Below, in pieces: positions 16,159 to 25,200 of a stretch of DNA of 47,601 nt. Numbering within the stretch: position 1 is the stretch's first letter; each line of letters begins with the position of its first letter. Under the pieces are notes generated by a model. It was given only the letters and a program-made list of their open reading frames with translations, ran no database searches and was not told the origin of the DNA. Made by a program: the position numbers and the translations under genes. Source of the stretch: an uncultured Selenomonadales bacterium (lineage in GTDB: Bacteria > Bacillota > Negativicutes > Selenomonadales > Selenomonadaceae); NCBI GenBank assembly GCA_937877545.1, contig CALFJE010000144.1, forward strand, positions 1-47,601, in the 5' to 3' direction.

Positions 16159-16452
16159 TTACTCGCCAAAAATCCCGTTCAGAAGGTCATTAACCTCCTT
16201 GTCGGTTGCAAAGTTGTCGCCCGAATTCCCGTTCGGAAGCTCGTTGACTTCCGCGTCGGTGAAGTCGTTGCCAAAAATTTCGTTCAGAAGAGTATCAACT
16301 TCGGCGTCGGTTGCAAACTCGTTGTCAAAAACAAAATCCCGAATCTCCACTTTTGAAACGGCTTCATAATCGACTGCGCCGCCGTAAGTTTGGTCGAGCA
16401 ACTCCTTAAATCGTCGCAAGCCCTCAAGCGTGATAAATTTTGTCTCCAACAC
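16159..16452 (-). CDS. Small phage fibre-associated protein with EV-type repeats
   Basis: A 97-aa acidic protein. The N-terminus (FITLEGLRRFKELLDQTYGG) resembles the first 20-25 residues of its neighbours. The rest is three ~17-residue repeats: FATDAEVDTLLNEIFG, FTDAEVNELPNGNSG and FATDKEVNDLLNGIFG. The start is GTG 16452 with GAGGCGG 7 nt upstream. Its TAA overlaps an ATG of the next gene. The function is unknown; a docking or connector role in the fibre array is a guess. Confidence 0.6.
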   Translation of the reverse strand: MLETKFITLEGLRRFKELLDQTYGGAVDYEAVSKVEIRDFVFDNEFATDAEVDTLLNEIFGNDFTDAEVNELPNGNSGDNFATDKEVNDLLNGIFGE

Positions 16453-16464
16453 GGCATCACCGCC

Positions 16465-18009
16465 TCAATAGTAAGCGTTCGGCTTGGGCGGCTCGAAGTC
16501 GTCTTCCCAGAAAACTTTATTGAACCAGCGAATTTTGTTGAACGCTACATATTCCGAAAAACTGTACTGCGTGCCGGGCTTAAAAATTGTGAGCTGCCCG
16601 CCATAAGCCGTGATAATAAAATTGCCGTCCAAAGCCACGTTTGAAACGGCTTGCCCGTTAATCATCTTGCAGGTTATAGCCAGATGGTGCGGCTTGTTGG
16701 CATAACTTTTGGCGGGAAAGTATGTACCGGCAGAGTATTTTTGTTTTTTAGGATTGGTAAAAGTACCGTAGCTTAAGGAGAGGTTGCCCGACGGCGTTAC
16801 AGTTATGCAATTAAGGACAAATTGGTTGGCGTTTTTCGTTTTGGCAAGGGAAATAATCCCCTCGTTGAAGAAAAACCAACAATCGGTCGTATACTCCGCC
16901 TGTGTCGTTGCGTTGACCTTTATCGGCAGAATCGTTGCATCGTAAGCCAACTTTATGGTGGCAGCGACGCCGGGATTGGCGGTAAAGGCATTGCCGAACA
17001 GCGGCGTGGCGGGATTTTCGGCTGAAACATTTTCGCCTTTCTGATACAAATTCGCGTAAGCAGAATCGGCAACGTAAATGTTCGTGCTCGTGAGCGATGC
17101 CATATCCGAATCGACGCAAGCGTCCTCCATAGGCAAGCGGTCGCAATCCACGTAAGAAATCAAACCGTCCGTGGAACTGCCCTTGTAAGTCACGGAGTTA
17201 TATTTGTAGGCGAATTCAAAACTGCCTTGACGCAACTTGAGGGTCGGTTTGCCGTCGCGCAATTCGTACCAAAGCCCGCCGTCGCTTGTGGAAACGGCTT
17301 GACTTAAAATGTAGCCCTTGCCCGGCTGACTTGTGTCGAGCTGTGGAGCGTCCGAGCCGAGCAATTTCCGTTCGCCGTAAAAATTATATTCATAGTCGCC
17401 GTAGCGGAATTTGAGGCAGGGAGTATCGCCGACAACGTCTTGCCACAACGCGCCTTGAATGCCGGCAACATCAGCGGTCAAAGTATTGGGGTATTCGTTG
17501 ACGGTAACCCATTTGCCGTCGGCGCGGAGAAATTTAGCTTGGTCGCCGCGAGCGGGCTTAGGAACCAATCCGCTTTTGCCTTCGGTATTCGCAGTCGCGC
17601 CCGTGAAATCTGCAACCGCCGCTCCGTCGCCGCCCGTGAGTGTCACGTCGAGAAAACCATCGCGCATTTCAAGACCGACGCCGACTTTGATACCGCCGAG
17701 GTTATTTGTATCTGCGGGCGTGAGGTCAAGATACGAGCCGCGCATTGAGACGCCGGTACCGGGTCTGATACCGCCGAGTTCTGATTCGCTTGCGGGCTGT
17801 AGAATGTAGCTTACACCGTCGCCGCCGCCCGAAAGAGTGACGGTACAGTTTAGTGTGTCGCCTTCCATATAGAGCCCGTCGCCGATTTTGATACCGCCCT
17901 TGGTATTCGCAGACGCTCTGACCGTTTCAAGGATATAACGTTGGTCAGTCTGATTTGCGAACCATTGAAAAAGTTCGATAATGTTTTGCTTAGTAACTAA
18001 TTCTGCCAT
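16465..18009 (-). CDS. Phage head-fibre-like protein with C-terminal binding domain
   Basis: This 514-aa protein is the longest of the fibre set. The N-terminal helix (NIIELFQWFANQTDQRYILETV) is followed by three fibre motifs (GGIKIGDGLYM, GGIRPGTGVSM, GGIKVGVGLEM; ~residues 38-125). A KAKFLRADGKWV-like shaft segment (QAKFLRADGKWVTV) comes next. The C-terminal ~200 residues form a beta-rich Cys-poor domain, with SAGTYFPAKSYANKPHHLAITCK resembling laminin-G/concanavalin-type carbohydrate-binding folds. A receptor- or glycan-binding role on the virion is plausible. The ATG at 18009 has GGAGGTACATC upstream. It is the most likely host-recognition protein of the block. Confidence 0.65.
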   Translation of the reverse strand: MAELVTKQNIIELFQWFANQTDQRYILETVRASANTKGGIKIGDGLYMEGDTLNCTVTLSGGGDGVSYILQPASESELGGIRPGTGVSMRGSYLDLTPADTNNLGGIKVGVGLEMRDGFLDVTLTGGDGAAVADFTGATANTEGKSGLVPKPARGDQAKFLRADGKWVTVNEYPNTLTADVAGIQGALWQDVVGDTPCLKFRYGDYEYNFYGERKLLGSDAPQLDTSQPGKGYILSQAVSTSDGGLWYELRDGKPTLKLRQGSFEFAYKYNSVTYKGSSTDGLISYVDCDRLPMEDACVDSDMASLTSTNIYVADSAYANLYQKGENVSAENPATPLFGNAFTANPGVAATIKLAYDATILPIKVNATTQAEYTTDCWFFFNEGIISLAKTKNANQFVLNCITVTPSGNLSLSYGTFTNPKKQKYSAGTYFPAKSYANKPHHLAITCKMINGQAVSNVALDGNFIITAYGGQLTIFKPGTQYSFSEYVAFNKIRWFNKVFWEDDFEPPKPNAYY

Positions 18010-18024
18010 GATGTACCTCCTTCC

Positions 18025-18504
18025 TCACCAACCGAGATTTAAATCACCGGGCGAAATCGTAACCGTTGACGAATTATCGCCGCCCGTGGTTGTAACGGTA
18101 TTCGACGAGCCGCCCCAAAGTGACAAATCGCCGCCCGTAATCGTGACCGTTGACGAATTATCACCGCCCGTGGTTGTAACGGTATTTGACGAGCCGCCCC
18201 AAAGCGACAAATCGCCGCCCGTAATCGTGACCGTTGACGAATTATCGCCGCCCGTGGTTGTAACGGTATTCGACGAGCCGACGCCCGTGAGTGTGACCTT
18301 GAGGATACCGTTGTTATCGAAGCCTAGCCCGTAGCCGACTTTAACGCTGAGCGATTCGTTGTTCATTTGGAGCCCGTTGCCGACTTTGACGCCGCCCTTG
18401 ATATTTTCGGACGCGGTCTTAAGCTCGCGAAGATAACGGCTGTCGTTTTGTTGACGGAAGGTTTTGCATCGCTCAAGGAAATTTCTTTTAGAAACGAAGC
18501 CCAT
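18025..18504 (-). CDS. Phage fibre-like protein with 28-residue tandem repeats
   Basis: The 159-aa protein starts MGFVSKRNFLERCKTFRQQ, sharing the N-terminal helix pattern of its neighbours. Two fibre motifs follow (GGVKVGNGLQM, VGYGLGFDNNGIL). The C-terminal half is 2.5-3 nearly identical 28-residue repeats containing SSNTVTTTGGDNSS and TVTITGGDLSLWGG, encoded by an 84-bp DNA repeat. The Thr/Ser/Gly-rich alternation suggests a beta-helical or fibrous shaft. The ATG at 18504 has GGAGG 8 nt upstream, and that site overlaps the stop codon of the previous gene. Confidence 0.7.
   Translation of the reverse strand: MGFVSKRNFLERCKTFRQQNDSRYLRELKTASENIKGGVKVGNGLQMNNESLSVKVGYGLGFDNNGILKVTLTGVGSSNTVTTTGGDNSSTVTITGGDLSLWGGSSNTVTTTGGDNSSTVTITGGDLSLWGGSSNTVTTTGGDNSSTVTISPGDLNLGW
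18059..18282. repeat. 84-bp coding tandem repeat
   Basis: Units begin with GAATTATC at 18071, 18155 and 18239, exactly 84 bp apart, with only a few silent differences. The period is a multiple of three and stays in the fibre gene's frame, so copy number can change without disrupting the protein. Confidence 0.92.
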
Positions 18505-18507
18505 AAC

Positions 18508-18741
18508 TCAATCACCTCCGTAAACAAAATTGACGAATTCAGATTCGGAAGTGTCCTCGGCAATAATTGAGCCGCCCGCTATCGAACAACTTAAAACGCC
18601 GTCGCTGTCAATGCTCAAGCCGTCGCCGACCATAATGCCGCCCAGCCGCGTGCGCGTCGCTGCGGGCAATACGTAATTGGAGCTGCCGTTTGAAGTGCCG
18701 CCACAGCAATTCCAATCGCCACAAAATAAACAATTAGCCAT
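18508..18741 (-). CDS. Small Cys-rich head-fibre-like protein
   Basis: A 77-aa protein with a Cys-rich N-terminus (MANCLFCGDWNCCGG), a short linker and one fibre motif (RLGGIMVGDGLSIDSDGVLSCSI), ending in SEFVNFVYGGD. It is the first gene after the major capsid protein, 15 bp downstream, with GGAGGGG before ATG 18741. The four clustered cysteines are unusual for a virion protein and could bind metal or form inter-subunit links; there is no direct evidence. Confidence 0.6.
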   Translation of the reverse strand: MANCLFCGDWNCCGGTSNGSSNYVLPAATRTRLGGIMVGDGLSIDSDGVLSCSIAGGSIIAEDTSESEFVNFVYGGD

Positions 18742-18756
18742 GACAGCCCCTCCCTA

Positions 18757-19809
18757 TCAGGACGGGTCATCTTCCGACGCTGTCAAAACGTTTATGCAAC
18801 CAAAATCCGTCAGATTCGTGCCGTCGTATTTGAATTGTGTCTTTTTTATGCCAAAGATTCTCCCAAACTCGACTCCGATTTTATTATCGTAGTCAAAAGT
18901 TTTTTCGTTCCAAGTAGGATTGTTGCCGACAGCGAAGACCGCCGCTTGCCTGCCGAGAAAGAGTGCGTGCCCAACTTTAATGCCGGCTGTGTTTTCTTTG
19001 CGAATAATCCTGTTGCATTGGTGAAGGACGACGCCGTCATAAACGCCCAGCGCGCCGCTGAATATCGGATTTTTGTTGCCGCGAACATTGGCGTATTGCT
19101 GAGCCTCCAGCCAATCTTTATCCTTCTTCAAGTCGCGAGCCTGCCATTGGTCTAGAATCATGATGTACGTTTCGAGCCCGTCAATCATAATCGGCTTAAT
19201 CATAGTGTTTTCGTCCGCAAGCGCAATTCGTTTCGCCTTGCCGATGAGGTCGAGAGTAAAGTAGTCGCCTGTGCCGATAGCGGCTTCAGATGTTGCCGCG
19301 CCGCCATAGACAACGCGGTCGGGCGTCGGGTCTGTCGAAAGCTCCTGGAATATCGTCTTGTCAATCTTGTCCGCCAACCAATTCGACAGTGCAACCTTAG
19401 CGTCTCTGCGGAGGTCGAGCGAAACTCTTTGCTCCGTCATCTTGCCTTTGATACGCACGGCGTGCCGCAACTGGTTAATCGTAACCTTGAAGTCGCGATA
19501 AATCATAGCCTCCTCGTTGCCTTCGAGCCAATCGTCGCCCGTGACGCCGTCACCCGTCAACGGCATTAGGAGCGGGATGTTAATCGTGTCGCCGTCGTCT
19601 TTGGTAAGCTCCTCGCGAATCTGGATAATGTTTTCGGGCGAATTGCCCGTGAACTTGTCGAAGAACGCTCTGTGCAAGCCGCTCTCCCATGTGTCCTTTG
19701 CCCAGCCAACTTTGACCAGCTCCGGCGATATTGATAACGTCGCGTTGATTTTCGTATCGTTGGCATCGTCGGCGTAGGCAAACCGTTGAAGATTAAATTT
19801 GAAATTCAT
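18757..19809 (-). CDS. Major capsid protein, N4-gp56 family
   Basis: The 350-aa product has the features of the N4-gp56 major capsid family (HK97-like fold). The N-terminus FKFNLQRFA is followed by SISPELVKVGWAKDTWESGLHRAFFDKFTG, then INQLRHAVRIKGKMTEQRV, DPTPDRVVYGG, IMILDQWQARDLKKD and the C-terminal VEFGRIFGIKKTQFK. Length fits the family. The ATG at 19809 is preferred because GAGAGG lies 9 nt upstream; an in-frame ATG at 19818 overlaps the scaffold-gene stop (ATGA). The gene directly follows the scaffold-like gene, the usual order in tailed phages. Confidence 0.85.
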   Translation of the reverse strand: MNFKFNLQRFAYADDANDTKINATLSISPELVKVGWAKDTWESGLHRAFFDKFTGNSPENIIQIREELTKDDGDTINIPLLMPLTGDGVTGDDWLEGNEEAMIYRDFKVTINQLRHAVRIKGKMTEQRVSLDLRRDAKVALSNWLADKIDKTIFQELSTDPTPDRVVYGGAATSEAAIGTGDYFTLDLIGKAKRIALADENTMIKPIMIDGLETYIMILDQWQARDLKKDKDWLEAQQYANVRGNKNPIFSGALGVYDGVVLHQCNRIIRKENTAGIKVGHALFLGRQAAVFAVGNNPTWNEKTFDYDNKIGVEFGRIFGIKKTQFKYDGTNLTDFGCINVLTASEDDPS

Positions 19810-19814
19810 TGTCG

Positions 19815-20780
19815 TCATCCTCTCATGATAATGTCCTTATATTCCTGCGGGATTTGACTCCACGGAACTGTACGTATCATCTCGGCAAGAGACGCGTTGT
19901 TTATGCCGCCGCCGCCGCCCGAAACCCCGTTGACCTTATCGGTGCGCGGGAATTGCGGAGCGTTGTTTTTGAAGGGCGCGGGCATTTTCTTTGAATCGTA
20001 TTCCGCTTTGGCACTTGAAAAAAAGTCGCGGATAACCTTGAAATCCGAAGGCGACGCCGTGTTATTCATGATGTTGTTTTGGGCGTTGCTTACCGTCCAT
20101 TTGTCTATGTCGTTGAGCGAATTGTAAAAATCGGTCGTGGCGAATTGGCGTACCGCGTTGAAATTTTCCTCCGCCTGCTGACGGGTCGTGTAGTCGTTGA
20201 AAGCCGACGCCGTCTGATTCTGCATGAGGGCTTGCCGTTGCATTTCCTGTTGCTGAGCAAATTGCGCCGATAAATAATTGTTATAAACGGCACTCTCGGC
20301 AATGCGCTTGGCAAAGTTCCACTGCTTGATTCGCGGGTCGTCGTCGTCAAGATAATCCAGCTCCTCAACCTGCTCGTCCGAAAAACCCGATAACTGCTTT
20401 GCGCCGTAAGATATTGCGTCCTCGAAGTTTTTGATTAAATCCTCGGTCAAATTCTGCACGTGCGGAGCGGGCGGCGATTGTTGCGCTTGCCGATAATCTT
20501 GCGGCGGATAATTCGCCTGCGGCTGAGCGTTAAGGTCGCCGAATTTTTCACGATAAGCCGCCAGTTGGCGTTCGATGTCATTCTTTTGGTCGAGCGTCTC
20601 CTTGAAGCGCGAATAGGAAACTTTAACGTCGTTGAGGTCGTTGGCGTCGACGGGGCTGTCCGTCGCGGGTTTTTCCGCCTCGTTTGCTTGCACCATAATG
20701 TTTCGCGCTACGTCCTCCGATATGCCCGCCAACTCTGCAGGTATCGCCTTTTCCTCCGCAAATCTCTGTATGTCGAACAT
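19815..20780 (-). CDS. Phage scaffold-like capsid assembly protein
   Basis: A 321-aa hydrophilic, largely helical protein. It begins MFDIQRFAEEK, goes through a predicted coiled coil (~residues 50-85: FKETLDQKNDIERQLAAYREKFG), a Gln/Pro-rich linker and long Gln-rich helices (~165-215), and ends with WSQIPQEYKDIIMRG. Position directly upstream of the capsid gene, with overlapping stop and start codons, together with the coiled-coil composition, supports a scaffolding role. Its N-terminal FDIQRFA matches FNLQRFA of the capsid protein. GGAGGGG precedes ATG 20780. No protease motif is visible. Confidence 0.65.
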   Translation of the reverse strand: MFDIQRFAEEKAIPAELAGISEDVARNIMVQANEAEKPATDSPVDANDLNDVKVSYSRFKETLDQKNDIERQLAAYREKFGDLNAQPQANYPPQDYRQAQQSPPAPHVQNLTEDLIKNFEDAISYGAKQLSGFSDEQVEELDYLDDDDPRIKQWNFAKRIAESAVYNNYLSAQFAQQQEMQRQALMQNQTASAFNDYTTRQQAEENFNAVRQFATTDFYNSLNDIDKWTVSNAQNNIMNNTASPSDFKVIRDFFSSAKAEYDSKKMPAPFKNNAPQFPRTDKVNGVSGGGGGINNASLAEMIRTVPWSQIPQEYKDIIMRG

Positions 20781-20794
20781 AATTTCCCCTCCGA

Positions 20795-20971
20795 TTATTT
20801 AATCGCGTTATAGATTGCAACCGGCACATTATAAATTTCTTCCGTGTTCCGCACGCGTTTATTGTTGATGTCGTCGATGATTTTCAAAGCAAGATTGGCA
20901 AGCGCACTCCTTAGCGTCTCGACTTCCGCGTTTTGATTTTTCTCCTCGCCGATTTCGTCTTTCTTAGCCAC
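20795..20971 (-). CDS. Small helical phage protein
   Basis: A 58-aa frame from GTG 20971 (AAGGCGG 7 nt upstream) to TAA 20795. It encodes MAKKDEIGEEKNQNAEVE followed by an amphipathic helix (TLRSALANLALKIIDDI) and a C-terminal EEIYNVPVAIYNAIK. It fills the gap between two virion genes with tight spacing on both sides: 14 bp to the scaffold start and 12 bp from the preceding stop. It is not recognised; a small head-assembly accessory protein is likely from context. Confidence 0.6.
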   Translation of the reverse strand: MAKKDEIGEEKNQNAEVETLRSALANLALKIIDDINNKRVRNTEEIYNVPVAIYNAIK

Positions 20972-20983
20972 AATGCCACCGCC

Positions 20984-21184
20984 TTAGCCGTTCGCGTCAA
21001 AGAGCGCGTCAATTTCTTCGAGCGACGCCGTTTTAACGGACATCTCATTGGGCAATTTCTCGTTCAAGATTTTGCCGTCCGCGCCGACGAATTCCGCATT
21101 GCTCATGAAGCGCGCATTGTTGACCGCGTCCGTTTGTTGCTTGAAGAACGCCAAGCCGTCAATGTCAATGAACTTTGTCCCCAT
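20984..21184 (-). CDS. Small phage fibre-set protein
   Basis: A 66-aa product starting MGTKFIDIDGLAFFKQQTDAV, which resembles the N-terminal helices of the fibre genes downstream (FITLEGLRRFKELLDQ, IIELFQWFANQTDQ). It ends with ASLEEIDALFDANG, similar to the EVDTLLNEIFG repeats of the 97-aa protein. The ATG at 21184 is chosen because GGAGG lies 9 nt upstream; an ATG at 21193 directly abuts that site. The function is unknown; it seems to be a minimal member of the same family, lacking the fibre motif. Confidence 0.62.
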   Translation of the reverse strand: MGTKFIDIDGLAFFKQQTDAVNNARFMSNAEFVGADGKILNEKLPNEMSVKTASLEEIDALFDANG

Positions 21185-21204
21185 TTTTACCATCCTCCTT
21201 CGGT

Positions 21205-21237
21205 AAATAAAAAAGCACCTGCCCTTTCGACAAGTGC
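21205..21237 (-). terminator. Rho-independent terminator after the TA pair
   Basis: On the minus strand GCACTTGTC and GGCAGGTGC form a 9-bp stem (two G-U pairs), followed by TTTTTTATTT. It ends the toxin-antitoxin transcript and lies immediately before the ribosome-binding site of the next virion gene, so readthrough or a promoter further upstream must feed the capsid genes. Confidence 0.7.
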
Positions 21238-21319
21238 CGATATTTCCACTGTGCATAGTTTACCAGATATTTTCCGCCGTTATCGCCGTCATAAGAAAAA
21301 CGGCAAAAGCAAGTTGCCC

Positions 21320-21710
21320 TCAAAAGAATTTGTGATTCGCATCGTGCCACAAAATTTTGAACACGTTTAAATCTGCAATACCGATTAGTCTTTCCTTACC
21401 GCTTAATCGCAAACTGAAAACTTGTTCAAAATCACGCATGTAACCGAGTTCGATAAATTTGCGGCGTTCCTCTGAAGGCAACTCTGTACCGTTGATAAAA
21501 TGATTGTTATTCCCATGTTCGTCGGACTTGCCCCCGAAGCATTTAAAATTTCTTGCCAAGTCATTTTTTCAAGTTCTTGCAATTTGGCAATGACGTGCTC
21601 GGCAATTCAAAACTCCAACAAAAAGTTTTCACGTTAAGCTTAAAATCGTCTTTTATGGATTTTGGCGTCGGCGTGATAATTTCATTGCGAACGCATTTTT
21701 GGCGCGTCAT
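21320..21710 (-). pseudogene. Frameshifted toxin partner of the Panacea antitoxin
   Basis: The ATG at 21710 overlaps the antitoxin stop (TAATG). The product would start MTRQKCVRNEIITPTPKSI, but the frame is broken twice. After VKTFCWSF the natural sequence continues in another frame as IAEHVIAKLQELEKMTWQ, and after EILNAS it moves again to GKSDEHGNNNHFINGTELP, ending ILWHDANHKFF at 21320. Each break is repaired by adding one base; the second lies in a G-run. The restored ~137-aa protein resembles a widespread toxin-like family with the pattern MTWQEI ... HFI ... FSLRLSGKERLIGI ... ILWHDxxH. The gene is either truly dead or carries homopolymer errors. Confidence 0.68.
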
Positions 21711-22156
21711 TACCAATTCTCCAAATAATATTCGAGCATGGCGGTTTTTGGTATCACGTTTTCGCAATGTGCGCCGTTTGGTAAATCGCCGCGAGCCGCC
21801 TGCCAAGGTTTTTCTTTGTGAACCATATCACTGAGTACGTACGGCGGATAATCAATCAGCGAGCCGACGACGACCTCAATCGTTTCCTTTTGCGCGGCAG
21901 ACAAGTGCGTTGTATTCGGCTCGTAAGGCGTCAAAAATTTGCTGTCCTTTAGCATGAATTTCCCTTTGTGCGCATTAAAGAGCGGGCGGCATACCGGACC
22001 TTTTGCCCATGCCTCGAAGTCGTCCTCGAAGAGCGGCACATCGTCCCAAACCAGCGACATTGCTTGCGAATAGAAAATCAGCTTCTGCAATTTCATCGCC
22101 GACATTGCGCCGTATTTGTCCAAAATGTACTTCGCTACGTCAAACACAGTTGCCAT
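21710..22156 (-). CDS. Panacea-domain (SocA/DUF4065-type) antitoxin
   Basis: The 148-aa protein matches the Panacea domain: TVFDVAKYILDKYGAMSAMKLQKLIFYSQAMSL (residues ~3-35), DDFEAWAKGPVCRPLF (~46-61), and the late YPPYVLSDMVHKEKPWQAARG. Panacea domains are promiscuous antitoxins that pair with many unrelated toxins. The start is ATG 22156 with GGGAGGTG upstream. The downstream toxin-like gene overlaps its stop codon and is frameshifted. The pair sits between the giant polyvalent gene and the capsid genes, in the same direction, and so is part of the phage cargo. An intact antitoxin with a dead toxin could serve as an anti-addiction factor. Confidence 0.85.
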   Translation of the reverse strand: MATVFDVAKYILDKYGAMSAMKLQKLIFYSQAMSLVWDDVPLFEDDFEAWAKGPVCRPLFNAHKGKFMLKDSKFLTPYEPNTTHLSAAQKETIEVVVGSLIDYPPYVLSDMVHKEKPWQAARGDLPNGAHCENVIPKTAMLEYYLENW

Positions 22157-22208
22157 TTTAAACACCTCCCGCCCAAACGCTACCATTAAGAAAGAGGTTC
22201 GTCAATGT

Positions 22209-25200
22209 TCAGCGCAAAACTTTTTCAGCCAGAGCGACGCGCTTTTTCTGAATGGCAAGCTGCCGATTATCGCGCTCGTCGGCGTCAAGGCGCGGGTCGT
22301 CCAAAAGCTTGCGCTCCTTTTTCGTGAACTCCCGCATTTCTTTTTGAGCCTTTTCCAGCCGCGTGTAAAGATTGTGGTCGTAACCGTCGGGGCGTTTCTT
22401 CGTAAGCTTAAATTCGTTGTGCAACTTCGTTTGCTCGTCAAGCGTCTCGTAATACTCCGTCAAGATGCGCGGGTTGCGATAGGGCACCCTTAGGAAGCCG
22501 CTTTTCACGCCGCTGATTATCGGCAAGTCCGTGAAGCCTTTATAGTCGAAGTCTCGCGCTCCCGTTACATTTTCGGCAAATCGCAAAAAGTCTTGCCCCA
22601 GCTTGCCCGTGTAGCCGTAGAGGAATCGGTCAATCTTGGCGGGCGATATTCCCGTCTCACCGGCAAGCCACTTAGCCAAACTCGAATCGCCCAACGCTTT
22701 CGCAAGAGCTGAGGTGTGTGAATCATATTGCATGTGTTCGGATAACCGCTGTTGACGTTGCGGCACTATCGGCATTTTCCTGAACATGTCGTAATTCGTT
22801 GCGCATTCGATTATCGGTTGCAATGCCGTAGGACACCAATCGGGGAATGAATCTTTCACCGGCTTAAACCAGTTTTCAAAAGCCTTCGGGTCGTTGCTTG
22901 CCGTGCTCCGCAAGATTGATTCGGTCAAGTTCGAGAAAAATCTTAAACCAACGTCCTGCCCTTTCGGTATGCGTAAATGTTCGCCGAGGCACCAATGCGT
23001 TTGACGCTCCCAATCGGGCAAATCCTTTTCGTACCAGTCCTCGTCATGATTCAACATGAACAACAGCACCGTCGGCAATATACTGCCCAGCGCGAGGCGG
23101 AACATTGCACGTTGCCGGTCCGCAGTTTTCCACTTGCCATTGCGCGGGTCAAACGTCCGAATAAATTTGTCCCAGCCTTGAATCTGCGCATTGGCGAACG
23201 CAACCGCGCTGTTCCAATCGCGACTGCCTTTCCCGCCGCGTGCGAAGTCCGTTAAATCGCGGCTCTCCAATGCCGCCTCAACCAAAATGTTCCTGTCGAT
23301 TGTCCCGCCGTTTTTTTCAGCCAAAGCTTTTTTCGCCTTTTTAAAGTAGCCGACGCGAGTACCAAGCTCCGACCATTCGCCGAGCGCCGAAAGCAGTTGC
23401 CACGGTTTGGATTTGTATTTTCCCCAACGACCTTTGCGTAAGGTGTCGAGGCTTGCCTGCGTATAATCGCGGTCGACGCTCCAGAAACTGGCTTGAGCAC
23501 CGCCCATAGCCATCCACTCCTGATAATCGGCGTCGCGGTTCCATACGCTCAAGAATCCTCTGACGAAATCGGCGGGCGAGAACCAACCATATTTGCAGTA
23601 GAGGAAAGCGTTTTGATTGTCCATTATCAAATTTCTGAACGCGAACGCCGGATTGAATACTGTCGCGAAGTTGCGCAGAATCATTGTCCCGACGCGCAAG
23701 AATTTCATGAACCAAGACATCTGCGCCACCGAAAGATTATTTACCGCCTTGACGACGGCGGGGTCAGTCTCCAGATATTTTTTCTCGCCGTTCTCGAAGA
23801 AAGTAATCACCGTGCCGACGTTGGGCTTTTTGTTATCGACCTCCTCGATAATGTTACCCGCGCCGCCCTCACGCGCCAGATTCGCCAGCAGGCACTTCGC
23901 CTTATTTTTTTCGGCGCGACGAATGAAATCGTAAGTGTTCTTGATAATCGATTCGAGCGGGGCAATCACGTCACGGCTTGAGCCCGTCATCGCCTTCAAG
24001 CTGTCGCCGAAACTTTTATCCTCGTTTTCGTCGAATTTGCGAAACATCGGAACATGATTCGGGAAGTTCTTTATGTAGCCAAGTTTTTGGTCTTCGCTCA
24101 AAACGCCGCTGTCAACCATGATGTCAAGCAACGTCCGCTGATAGGCAATGATGTCCTTTTGTGCTTGCCCGTATTTATCCTTGTACTTGGCGATTGTCCC
24201 GTCGCAAGTTTTCTCGTCAAAGGGCGTCGCGTAGAATTTTTTCTTCAAGCCGTCGAGTTCGTCTTGCAACTTCGCAATTCGCTTTTCTGTCGCCTTGATT
24301 TTGCCTTTGTCCGTCAAAGTGTCGAGTTCATCTTCAAGCGTCTCAATCGTCTCGCGCACCTCGTATTGTCGACGGAGATTGGCGTCGTTACGCCTGTGCA
24401 AATCCTTCACGGAGCAAGCTAACAAATAATCCGAGAACTGCTTGCGATTTTCTATGTTGTCGAGCGCGTCGACCGATTCAAGAATCATGCGCACAGTTTT
24501 GAACTTGTCGAAGTCAACGTTCGGAAACGCGGCTTTAAGAGCGTTGATAACCACCGCGCCTGCCTCTTCAATCATGATTTTGGCTCTGCCCGCTATGCCT
24601 CGGTAGTTGCGCAAGATTGTGAACGGATTTTCGTCTGCCGCCAATTTCTTACCCCGGTCAGCCTCAATTTGCTCGACAAGCTGTTGGACGGGATAAAGTT
24701 CCTCAACGAACTGTTTGTAGCCGTCATAAAAATAGCCCTTAGCCGTTTCCGACAGGGGCTTTCCTTCTTTGCCGAACGCCTGCGCGTCTCTAACGACTTG
24801 CTCAGACGGGCGATTGTTCCATTCGTGGAATATGCTTTGAACTTCAAGGAGCTGGTCGCGATACATATCATCGGCATTGCGCATTGCTTGTTGAAAATCT
24901 TTTGCGGCTTGCGAAGTGTTATTCGGCTCACCGTCCATCAACCAACCCGCAATGTAATTTTTCAGCTCCGGCGTAGGATTGAGATTTAACCTTTGAGCAA
25001 CCTGCTCGCCGACTGCGGGCAGAATAAGTTCCCAATCGTAAGCGCGGCGCGTCCGAATCACTTTGGAAATATCCTTGACGAGAATATCAATCCCCTCGGC
25101 AATGTGCCCCGTCTTGATTTGGTAGCCGCTCAAGCGTTCCAAAAGTTTTCTCATGTGATTGCGCGGACGTTCGTTTTTCGTCGCCGTGAGGATATTTTGA

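Noticed and set aside
18059..18282. CRISPR-like array
   Set aside because: The 84-bp units are contiguous, without spacers, and encode a protein repeat in frame.
21320..21710. General sequencing error as explanation for all frame breaks
   Set aside because: The adjacent 20-kb gene is uninterrupted, which argues against a high indel rate; error at the G-run is still possible and is left open in the finding.
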